Made by a program: the position numbers and the translations under genes. Shown piece by piece: positions 1-9,900 of a stretch of DNA of 64,000 nt. Position 1 is the first letter of the stretch. Each line of letters opens with the position of its first letter. The notes under the pieces are model-generated. The model had not been told where the DNA came from. It was given only the letters and a program-made list of their open reading frames with translations, and searched no databases. Source of the DNA: Strigamia acuminata (lineage: Eukaryota > Arthropoda > Chilopoda > Geophilomorpha > Linotaeniidae); the NCBI GenBank assembly GCA_949358305.1, contig OX442315.1, positions 19,246,427 to 19,310,426 on the forward strand. Reading direction: 5' to 3'.

Positions 1-1125
1 GTTTAGTCAACTCTTGCCTTAGATATACACAAAATTCAGGTTTTGAATTCCTTTGGGCCTGTTGTCAAACCATCAAAAATTGGTTCGTATAGAACTCCAG
101 CATGAAGGGGATAAAGAGGGGAAAAAATAGAAGATTTCAATGCTACGGCTTATTGTAATTTCAAAGGGGAAAGGCTCCATTATATCTATTGCTTGAAGAA
201 GTTTTATATAAAAATTGCAAAGTGAAATTTCTATTATGCTATGTAAGTTGATGCTCGTAAATAAGAACTTAAACGATGATATATTGCTTATTTATTGACA
301 TCTATGAACACGCGTGCTTTTTAATCTCATATATTTTTTTTTGCTTTTATTTTTTTTTTCAAAATCCATTAAGAAATAATTATATTGACGGATAAAGGTG
401 AAATAAAAATTGTAATAACATTGTAGTTTTTTCTTTTTTCCATTCAATTGAATTTTTCTGAATTACGCAATTAAATTGGACGAGCGTTTGCTTGTGATAT
501 AAAAATTTCAGGCCTAATATAAAACAGAGAGGAGTTTAAGTTGGAAAAGAGAAGAGAATAGTGACGGTATTTTAAAATTCATAGGAAAAAGGATAGGAAA
601 AAAATCTTGCTCAATTACGTTTAATTTTACTCGGCAAAGAGGCAACGTTGTAACTAATTGTAGGGGGGAAAACGTTAAATTTTCTATTTGAAGTGCTATG
701 ACGGCCGGGAATTTGCAGGTGTAAATTGTTTTTCTTTCATCAAAAATTGTTTTTAAAAACAATTATTACGTTCATGCCAACAACATCTTCCATGTAATGT
801 TATTTTTTTATCAGCTTAATTCTCACAGCAAATACTGATAAAAGTAAGAGGAAAAAATAAACATAAAAATAAAAATCCATCTGCAGTAAACCCATTAAGT
901 GCATTCAATCTCTGAAACTAAAAGTCTTAAGTATCTTTTGGCTGACTGATGTGATGTTTTTATGGTCAACCTTAAATAAGGAAGTGTACATGGCCAAAAA
1001 TACTTATAAATAAGACACTTGTTGGGTTTCCTTTCTTCCATTTGAATTTGTCTCAGCCGGAATTGCACCTTGTTTATGTAAGTACAGGCAGGTTGTTCAT
1101 TTAATAGTATATTTTCTATTGCACT
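1..1125. other. upstream intergenic DNA, no gene seen
   Basis: AT-rich sequence with several poly-T/poly-A runs, for example around 335-360. Open frames here are short and low-complexity. I see no domain, splice pair or structured repeat. Confidence 0.6.
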
Positions 1126-1130
1126 GCCTT

Positions 1131-1327
1131 TGTAGTTTCTAATGCTCGAAGGTTGGGATGATACAATACAACATGTGGTTAAGTTTTACAACAACTGATT
1201 ATTTTATCTTAATCCAATACACTTAAATACTAATTTCAAACAATGCGCTCGATCCTGATCCTGACTTCGTCAGGTGCGCAGGTGGTACGATTCACTTGCT
1301 GGCATAAACAAACACTCAAATCTAACA
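1131..1327 (-). repeat. 3' LTR of the copia-type element (left copy)
   Basis: 197 bp, TG...CA. It aligns almost end to end with 2705-2921, including a shared block of about 60 bp with a single mismatch (AAGTTTTACAACAACTGAT onward). It is shorter than the right copy because of a gap near its middle. A purine-rich run on the - strand (AGGGGAAG, 1328-1335) abuts it, as expected for the polypurine tract that primes second-strand synthesis. Confidence 0.9.
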
Positions 1328-1445
1328 CTTCCCCTGAATGTTTGTTTCTTTACAATTCTCATTCTGAATTATTTCTTGAAATCCAAATTTGCCAATAAGC
1401 AATTCGTGTTTCGATTTGAACAAACCTTTCGTCAATACATGATCA
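1322..1445 (-). pseudogene. pol remnant: C-terminal tail of copia RNase H
   Basis: On the - strand a frame reads VLTKGLFKSKHELLIGKFGF (V at 1436-1438) and runs to a TAG inside the 3' LTR at 1322-1324. The VLTK-L--KHE pattern resembles the ADILTK-L tail at the end of copia-type RNase H domains. Only this last segment of pol survives; the sequence just upstream on the element is already gag/nucleocapsid. This places the internal deletion between about 1445 and 1475. Too short for any enzymatic role. Confidence 0.7.
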
Positions 1446-1474
1446 TTCAAATTGATCTAGGCCGTCTTTGTTTT

Positions 1475-2584
1475 CAACTTCCAAACACCAATTTTTCAAT
1501 CTTGGCTTTCCGCTTCTCAGTACCGCCTCGTTTTTTTGCAGAAAAACGCCTTGTACCTCGATTTCTCGGCCCTCGTTGCACCGTCTTTCTTATTGCTCCA
1601 GCTATCCGCGATTCGATGGTCCACTTTTCCGCAACCGTAACATTTAAACTTGAAAGCTGGCTTTTCACTGGAATTTGATTTTTCGTCACTGTTTTTCTTC
1701 AGCTGTTTCCGTTTCTGGAACGTTTTCTTGGCCATCATTGCATCAGATACTGTTTCTCTTTATTTTCCTTGAGAAATCGACGTGGCTATAATCTTGGCTT
1801 TCAGTGCTTCTAGTGTCGGCAATGCGTCTCTTGATTCCATCGTAATTTTAAATGTGTCAAACGATTTCGGCAGACTTTGCAACAATAGCGTCCATGTAAG
1901 ATTTGGATGGATTTCCATTCCCATGCCAAGGCGCTATTCGTCCGCTTCGAAAAATTCTTTTAGATAGTATCGCACGTTTTCGACCATTTTGTTTCTGACT
2001 ATATGTTTCATCAGCGTGCTCTTTTTGGCCAGTCCTTTCGCTTTGTAAATTTTATGCAATTTCTTACACAATTCGTTTGCGGTTTTGCAGTTCTTCATTA
2101 GTCGGACCTCGGACTGTTTAATATTCAGCCACATGTCTTTTTTTCGCTGTCCTATAACTTTTGTCCCATACCTCGATGGCCTTTATTTTGTAGGAAGCGA
2201 TGCTACTGATTTATAACGATAACGATGGATTTATTACTTGATGTAACTTGCTGGACCGTGTGTCCAGCTTGACCCAACAGGAAGTGACGATCATGAGGTC
2301 ATATGTCCTGAGGCTACAAAATTGCCAACTGGCGGACAGGTGCACCAACAGACCCACAACATCTAAATAGTGGATCTGAGAGCGACACTCACGTATTATT
2401 AAAATAAAAGAATGCAACATATTTGCTTTGCGTTGTTTTGGATAACTTCCGGGCGTTTCCTTTCACCTTCCGCATGTATTAGGTCACATTTGCTTAATAA
2501 AGCCGCCATCTGGACTTTTCACGCATTGAAATTCTCTTTTCCCAATGCTTTGATTTTCCCAGAACTTTCTTTTCCTGTCGACAT
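1475..2584 (-). pseudogene. gag remnant of copia-type element (UBN2 plus zinc knuckle), disrupted
   Basis: The probable start codon is at 2582-2584, giving an N-terminus MSTGKESSGKIKALGKENF. It is followed soon by an in-frame TGA where copia gags have a conserved Trp before KVQM. The frame is split by a solo LTR (2189-2419) and resumes with VWDKSYRTAKK near 2160. The block at 1934-2134 (NCKTANELCKKLHKIYKAKG, then LAKKSTLMKHI) is typical of the UBN2/copia gag domain. A nucleocapsid zinc knuckle lies at 1601-1642 as CX2CX4HX4S, with the last Cys replaced by Ser. Further stops near 1934 and 1738 break the frame. The protein would have formed the virus-like particle of the element; here it is inactivated. 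Confidence 0.8.
2184..2424 (-). mobile_element. nested solo LTR inside the gag remnant
   Basis: A 231-bp segment (2189-2419) begins TG and ends CA on either strand (TGTAGG...GCAACA on +). It is flanked by perfect 5-bp copies of TATTT at 2184-2188 and 2420-2424. Removing the segment and one copy of the duplication puts the two gag pieces back in one frame, which independently supports it as a later insertion. There is no internal coding region, so it is a solo LTR left by recombination between the ends of a longer element. Family uncertain (BEL/Pao, Gypsy or copia). Orientation is arbitrary. Confidence 0.8.
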
Positions 2585-2690
2585 ATTTCAAGATATTGTT
2601 TGAAATCGATCCGTGTTTAAAAAACGTTTTTAACTTCTTCGATCGTTTCGTTCTCCAAAAAATCTTTATCCCTGCGCAGTTAGAAGAGTC

Positions 2691-2704
2691 CTGGGCCCAT
2701 AACC
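2691..2704 (-). other. primer-binding site matching the initiator-Met tRNA anticodon arm
   Basis: CTGGGCCCATAACC on the + strand directly abuts the right LTR. It equals the anticodon arm/loop segment of eukaryotic initiator tRNA-Met, so the element RNA (- strand) is complementary to it over 14 nt. Internal priming from a tRNA-iMet fragment is characteristic of the Drosophila copia group. It fixes the element's direction and the LTR boundary. Confidence 0.85.
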
Positions 2705-2921
2705 TGTAGTTTTTAACTCTCGAAAGTTGAGATGATAACAATACAACACATGGTTAAGTTTTACAACAACTGATTATTTTATTTTAATCCAATACACTTA
2801 AATACTAATTTCAAACAATGCACTTGATTCTTGGTCAAGCGCCACTTCGGCAATTATTCAGGTGCGTAGGTGATACTTGTACAATTCACCTGGCAGCATA
2901 AACAAACACTCAAATCCAACA
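2705..2921 (-). repeat. 5' LTR of the copia-type element (right copy)
   Basis: 217 bp, TG...CA, homologous to 1131-1327, with extra sequence around 2838-2875 that the left copy lacks. The primer-binding site abuts its inner edge and the GCCTT target duplication its outer edge. Confidence 0.9.
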
Positions 2922-2926
2922 GCCTT

Positions 2927-5900
2927 AAAGAAAATTAAAATTGTGCTTCCACTTTTTTGATTGAATGCGTCTATTGTACAATAATCGGTATAAATTTGCA
3001 GTAGCAGATTATTATTTCCAGGATATATTTCTAGCGGAAGCCCATCTATCATTTTATTGAAAATATTTCGAGCTTAAGCTAGACGTGAAGAAATAAATTT
3101 GAGATGATGATCATAAGTTACAAAGGATTGTGCACATCCCATGACAAAGTGCAGAGCCGGATAAAAAGATGGAAAAGACAAAATATATTTTTTCTTCATG
3201 CGTATAAGATTTTTTTTCATTTATTTTTTCCATCAACCAATAGGAACGATACACGAGGTTGTTTACAAAAGTGAAGTATACAATCTACTGGCTTTTGATG
3301 ATACGAACCAGGGCTTAAGGCCTGGATTAAATGACCGAGTAGCAAAACAAGTTGCAAACACATAAAAATTGAAATCGTGTAACAAATGACAAACTTTAGC
3401 TTATTGAATCATATCTTGTGTAATGTGCTATACAATAGCCATTATCATTATCTTGTTGGCAATAAAAAAAATCAATTTCATCAACAAGTTTACTACACGC
3501 TTGTTACAGAAATACAGCTAGGATTTGCAATTTATTTGAACTACGTACTCGTAAATATAATAGAAAATAAATACAAAGCTAGCCATTTTTCGGATAATGC
3601 ATTTTTTTTTGTTATGTTACATATAAAATGTAATCAAATAGAAATAAAAACCTGGGATTTTTATCTGAATACGAAGTATCTCTTCGAGGCACAGATCTAT
3701 CGATACCAATTCGAGATAAAAATAAAAATGAAACATTTGCCATTCATATATGCATGTATATAAAAGTAGATTGTACTCGCATTACAATCTACTATTCTCC
3801 AATGACTACCTCGGGTGTGTAACTTATGGGCACATTATTGCTATTATTATTCTTATTTGCGAAAATCTGTGGCCTGTACTGTAGAATCAGCCAATTGAGA
3901 TTAAATTCGCAATAAAACACCTACCAATTTTTTTGTTTTCGCTTCTTTATTCTGCATTAATGAAGAAAAACTGCTTTCTATATTATGTGTGGTGTTTACC
4001 ATACCTCTTATGAACTTTTTAAACTCAGCTTATTACTAGAATAATCTAGATTACGAGCTAACCAGAAGTTAAGTACAACTGATGGGTGATGTGCTTGCAT
4101 TTCCGTTTCATATTAGTCGGTAGAGAAATCGGACTAAAAAACTCATCACGCCGAGAAGCGTGCTTTTGAATTATGGGATTTACTTTTTCGCAAGGGTTTA
4201 GCTGAAATAATTGCACATTTTTTGTGCCCGAGTTCAACACTAGCTCAAAGCGCGTGTCAATAGTGCAAATTGCATTTTAATGAGTCTTTTCGCATGTGGC
4301 TTAAGGGGGGAAAAACTTTCTTATCTGTTGGATGTAGTAATGTATCTGAAAGAAAAAAAGAAGAAAAAACTATCGACATAAACTTTAGACGGTTTAAATC
4401 GTGGTGTAAATAAATACCGGATGTACGAGTGTTAATATGCTATTCTTTGTAGCAGGAAAAGTCGAATTAAGTTAAAAGGTAATGGTATCGGAAAGAAAAG
4501 GATAATAAAAATAGAAAATTGATAAGATATTTTGTTAACGTATAGAGAAAAGAAAGGGGAAAAAAGGAGATGTTTTCAAATGAGAGTAGTGGATATTACG
4601 TGTGTAGAATGTAAAAAAATAGCGACAGCCAATGCCTGGTTTTCACGGGGTTTCACTGTGATAGGATTTCTTTTCCCGATATCCAATAGCTTTCCATTTT
4701 CAAAACACACTTTAGATCTTTTGAGCAACTTTTTTGACAAAAGCAAAACTTTAAGAAAACGAAATAGCTAAAGAGATCAGTAAAAAAAAAAAGAAAAAAT
4801 ATTATATCGAGGTTCAGTATTGTCCCAAACTCCCTCGAGTTTTCTGTTGTATGCGTTTCATTCGTGTATAAATGGTTTCCTGACTGTTATGCTGAAAAAT
4901 CGTTTACCTCGCCTTATCACCTTAATTACGACCGACTAATACCGCCGGGTCTAATGGTTACGAAGGATAAGTTAATGATAATTTTTTTTTATTCTTATTT
5001 TTATGCGATTTGGCGAGCGAAAATGTTAATGTTTGGAAAATAGTTCCATTAAATTCAGTTACAATAGAAATAAAATGGAAAAAAAATTTTATGGCTATTT
5101 TTTTTTAAAACGAAAAAGAAAAAAAAACCTTAGCACGTGATCCAGTTTTAAATTTTTTTATTTTTTACTTTTACCTTGTAGCTTAAAAAACGTTGTAGAT
5201 ATATCTGACAGAAAAACCTGACAGCTGCCTATATTTGTGACCATTCTGCCAAGGGTGGGTGTGTGAGGGTGATTCTAAGTCCTGTGTCTAGCCCTGTTCC
5301 ATTTGATCTTGGTCGAAGGGAGTAGAGGCTGGATGGGGTCACACGTAACAGGCTTGGGGCAAATGTTGGAACGGACGGCCACGCAAATTAAGGACTGGCC
5401 GCGCTGACTCCCAAGAACTATTGCAGTGGTGGGTGGGTTGCTCCAGTTCTTTTCTTTTTGCTCACAACTAAACCAGAAATACTGGTCATAAGTTCGCGTG
5501 CATTTCGAATTTGTCAGATTTCTATTACAAAAAAATAAAATAAAAAAATTTCGAATCGATCATGTTCAACGACAGGTTAATTTTTCACCTGACCTGAAAT
5601 ATTTTACTTTTTTGTATTTTATTTTGTTATTTTTTCATAATTCCCTGCATAGTATAAGCTTATAGTATGAAAAAAGAATGGTACGTGACAAGGCAACAGC
5701 TGTTTTAATATCAGAAAGAGAGAGAAGCATCGGTGCAGCGTTTCTTTACATGGTAAATCCAATTAAGATAAAGCTCTAATTGCCCAAGTTATCGAGTTGA
5801 TTTGTCAGAGAAGTTTCCTTATCCGATAATTGTGATTTATAGTGTAATTTTCTGTGTGCAACTTGTTTGCCGTTTGATTAAAAAAAAGGGAAGAAATCTA

Positions 5901-8900
5901 TAAAAGTTCTGTTTTGGGTTAAAATTAAAGTAGATAACCGATGGTCGTAAATTAAAGAACAAAGTTAAAGTGAAGTTGAAAATGTAATTAGGGAGTGGGA
6001 AACCAATTTCTTTTGTTTTATCCTTTTTTATTATAATGTGCGTGTGCTTGTAAGTTAGTCCTTCTAGAAGACGAAATGTTTATTTATTCTACGTTTTATT
6101 CTATTTTGATTCGAATAAAAACGTATTAGCAAGGTGCCAACATGGCTAGTGGTCAGGTAGATTCTTAGCTGTGGCCTACAATAGGTGGAAATTAGCAGGC
6201 TCGTTCAAATGAGCTGCCTCGTTCGCAGGCGGGATTTCTCACGTGATTCGAATGATTTATTATGCGGACCTTAACGCCCGCCCCAACTAGCCTCCACGTG
6301 AGGCGGGGTGCGGCTAGCTCAAGCACAAATCTACCCTCGCCAAGTCATGTCAGGCCTAAAATTCTATCCCCTCACGTCCATAAATTTCGTATACCTGTTC
6401 GAAAACAACGAGGGTCATCGTGCGAATGTGTGGAATTAGATAATCCTACTCACTGACCACCACATAGTTTATGTATTTGATGGCAAAGTGAGGATTTCGT
6501 TTAAGCCGCTCAGATTTATTGCTCGAGAAGTGATTGAACATGGGTATATATATTTTACAGACTAAGACTCGGATGGCAATTAGCTCGAATCATTCGCATC
6601 TCGGCCACCGCTAGATTTAGAGTGCTTAACACTGTCTTATCCATTAGAGTTTGGGAAAAACAATGCGCAACACTTGACGTTGAAACTTAGTGAAGTCTGG
6701 CAGGCGGCATTAAGAGAGTCGGGCACGTACACAAACGACTGACACACTCCATTCCATTCACGTAACACTCGAGGGAATGCTCCATCATTCTGTGCTGTGC
6801 TCTCACAACAAGATAACTTTGAAGCATTCTTCTTTTCTATCTAGCGCTCCAATATACACCAAATAATCAGCCATATCTCACTCCATTAAGCTAACAGTGT
6901 CGTAACACTTTTTCGTGGCTCTGTGGCTCGGGCTGTGTGGGTACACTCGGGATGAGGCAATGGAGCCGTTCTTTCTCTTTCTAACCTGTTTTATTAGTTT
7001 GGTTACGTAATGAGTAAGAACAGGTGTGGTCATTTCATGGTCTTGCTGAGCAGCAAATACTTGGGTCATTCGTTATTATAAGGCTTTTGAAGAAGCCCAG
7101 GTGCAGGCTTTCTAGGAAACGAGATTTTCCAAAGCTAATTCGTTGGCTCATTGAATTATTTCGTCGATTGAATTGTGTATAGGGTTTGGCTTGCTCATTT
7201 CGTGGTTCTCGATGAAATTTCCCCACTGAATGTGGGACAGGGATGAGCAATCAAATTTAATTTCTTAGGGCTCATGCGCCTTTTGATCAGATCCCACTTT
7301 TTATGTTACGTCTATGAATTATGCAGCTTTAATTTGAAGATTGCATGCTGGCTCATGATAAATGTACGTAGTGTTTAAAAGTTGGTGGGTGTAATGTAGT
7401 ACAAATAGAAAAAAGCTGGCAACAAGCCAATTCTTTTGTCTAGCGGTACAATGATGAATGAGTTGTTTCCATTTCTGCGAGTTTACAAGCGAAATATACA
7501 TTTTTAACGTATAGTCTATTCGTATATTAGTTAATAAAGAAAACAGTAGGAGCCAATCCACAGTTTTGCAATTTTGTCATTTTTAAATTTAAATTTTTAC
7601 TCGTATGTAGTTATGTAGTGATGCGATTAAGCAAATGCTATGCAAAAATTAAAACTAGTTTAAAAGGAGTCTAAATGGTCGGGTAAACAGTGTTGTCAAG
7701 TGTAACGAGGACGGAGTAGTGCAGAAGAGATTAGATTTTAATTTTTATGGCATAATGTAATAAATGAAGGCTGCTTGGCGACTCTTCACGTCTGGTGGTC
7801 CCTCGGAATCATCGATCTTTTGCAGTGTGATTCTTCTTCAAATGCAAGAGCAGACTGCTTGCTCGCTCGAAAGCGAGGCTTTGCAGTTGTCCCACCCTCC
7901 CAACCTTCCCTCCGCTGTATGCAAGCGAACTGAATTGTGTTATTTCCTCCCCTCTTTCGACAGAAGCAAAGCAGTAACAACTGCTGTTGCTTTTTTTCGT
8001 TTTTCTCACGATTTGATTATCGGTCAAAAAGAATAATGGACCGTACCAACCCTTTGTTTTTATTGCTCGTGGTTTCTTTTATTCTTTTTTTTCTTTTATT
8101 TTTCGGTCAGATAAAAATCAATTTTATTTCTAACAACAGGAAGAAGCAATTGCAGCTGAAATATATATATTTATGTGTTGTGTATGTGTTGTGTATACAT
8201 GAAAAAGAAAATTTCAAATAAAGAACATTTGTCGTTGATGCGATGTTGTAGCTATTTTTGTTAAAGATGAACAAGTCCTGACGGATCCTTCTAATATCCG
8301 TCCTTCCCTTGGCCAACCTTGGCGCCATTTTCCCCTCTCTCTCCTTTCCCGGCAGGGAGTCGCTTTCTCTTTCGTTTTGTTAAGGACGTTCTCCCCGCTA
8401 TTACCTCCTTTGCTGTAACCACCCTCCCTCAATAAACTATTCAACCTTGTCCTTGAAATAGTTGCGAGAACAGACACAGTGACACACACCTCGGTTTCTG
8501 TTAAAGACAATTAAAACGGTCAAGTGAAAGATGACCTAAAGAGAGGGGTCATAAATGGACCATCCATCCATTTCTTCTCCTTCTCTGCTGGTGTCTTGCA
8601 CTATTACTAAACAACAACAAGATACGCCCCTTTTCTGTAAAGAGATTCACTGGCCGTGAAATCTGCAAGGGAAAGCAACGTTCCCTTTTGGCCAGACCCT
8701 TTAAATACCTTTGAAAGAGAAAGACAGAGGAAGTTAAACGCATCTTTCCATTTAGTTTACCCTCTTGTATAATACAAGCATTGATTTTTACTGTAGCAAC
8801 TTGGTTATGTGCTTGTCTCACAGCAGTTGATATCACCAAGACGTGATGTGTGATGCTGAGCGAATTACAATGGCGGCTAAGGATAAAAATAGTTAACGTT

Positions 8901-9529
8901 CACCCTTTTATGACGCGGAACGAATCTAATTTGGACTGCATTAAGGGAGATTGCACTTCTTCAGGATGCTAAAAAGCCGAAATGAAATGGGAGAATTCAA
9001 AACGAAATTTACCCACTACATCTAACACTTGTTTATGCGTTCAACTATAAACTTAGCTAGCCCAGAACGATCAAATACAGTCTAATACAGTTATATGCTA
9101 AAATCATTTTACATTTTACAGCCCACTTTGAGCCCAAGAGCAATTGCTCTATCCCAAGTACACAACGAAATGATACATGCAGTAGACTGTGTTATTATCT
9201 GTGTTATTATAGTTTGATTTTTAATTATAGCAACACAGTATTTATTTCTTTGAGTTTGTGTTGACTAAGAAATCTTTGTTTGGAGGTTCATAGTTGTGAT
9301 GGGGTCAATGGGACATTTATCATCTCGGGTGTGTTGGATGGGAAAATTATTATAATGAAGGCAATATCATAAACAAAACGCTTTCTTATCGCAACAAGCA
9401 GATAAAGACACCGGTTTTTCCTCATGTCATTTCTAACTGATAAAAGCTGAGGCCAGATTAAAGCCTCTTCTATTACAGCACACCACACCGTTGTTGATTG
9501 ACTTTCCCTTATCTGTCTCCAAAGGATTG
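2927..9529. other. upstream intergenic DNA with scattered palindromic motifs
   Basis: No coding exon recognised; predicted frames are short or low-complexity. Noted motifs: TGACAGCTG (5219-5227) just after another TGACAG (5206-5211); TCACGTGA (6239-6246); GTTACGTAAT, a PAR-bZIP-type palindrome (7002-7011). Blocks of more balanced composition at about 5210-5450, 6150-6460 and 7780-8000 are better enhancer candidates than the AT-rich sequence around them. Confidence 0.5.
6290..6304. repeat. short hairpin with CACGT loop inside a larger inverted repeat
   Basis: GCCTC-CACGT-GAGGC, extended outward by CTAGCC (6287-6292) and GGCTAG (about 6312-6317). The loop carries an E-box (CACGTG). It sits in a GC-richer patch (6260-6350) of otherwise AT-rich DNA. 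Could be a bHLH site rather than an RNA fold. Confidence 0.35.
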
Positions 9530-9900
9530 AATGCCGGGTCGCCCAACAGCAGCGTTTGCAATTACGTGCAACGTTCGTTTCGTGCGCGCGCACACCCACC
9601 CACAAGTTGCTCGTGGCAATAGATGGGCGAATGGGAAATTAGGCGTCCGTAAGCGCGCGCGAAATCTTTTGTAGCAGGGAGCGCAGCAATTGGTGGCTGC
9701 CTGCGGCTGTCACAACCACTCGGCGCTCGGCTCCACATTCCACCGGCTTTGACAATAGCTTAGACCCCCGTACCCCCTGTCAGGGCCGCAGCAGGCTCTT
9801 GGCAGCGGCCAGTGGCCTGCCAACTCTCTCAACACAATGAAGGGCATTGTGAGGCCCTCCCTTTGGAGGGTGTGGTAGACAGAAATAAGAAAAAGATTCC
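9530..9900. promoter_or_regulatory. CpG-rich island with stacked hairpins, function unknown
   Basis: Markedly GC- and CpG-rich against AT-rich flanks. Contains a 12-bp palindrome GTGCGCGCGCAC (9582-9593) and an alternating GCGCGCGCG run (9653-9661). Three short inverted repeats follow in 70 bp: GGCA-gc-GGCC/GGCC-TGCC (9801-9821), CACAATG/CATTGTG (9833-9851) and CCCTCC/GGAGGG (9855-9870). No open frame looks coding. Candidate distal regulatory element or promoter of a non-coding RNA upstream of Ubx, by analogy with insect bxd transcripts; that role is inference. Confidence 0.4.

Larger units (their letters stand above)
1126..2926 (-). mobile_element. degenerate Ty1/copia-type LTR retrotransposon with target duplication
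   Basis: Two direct repeats beginning TG and ending CA (1131-1327 and 2705-2921) bracket a 1.4 kb interior. Immediately outside them is a perfect 5-bp target duplication, GCCTT, at 1126-1130 and 2922-2926. Read on the - strand the order is 5' LTR (right), primer-binding site, gag remnant, RNase H tail, purine tract, 3' LTR (left), so the element lies antisense to Ubx. The interior lacks protease, integrase and most of reverse transcriptase, making this a deletion derivative that depended on other copies. LTR divergence (roughly 20 substitutions plus a gap of about 20 bp by eye), stops in gag and a nested solo LTR show it is old and inactive. Copia assignment rests on the gag motifs, the primer type and the C-terminal pol motif. 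Confidence 0.9.

Noticed and set aside
2928-3060. Possible coding fragment next to the right LTR (- strand)
   Set aside because: Lies outside the target duplication and its frame runs into the LTR by chance; no family recognised.
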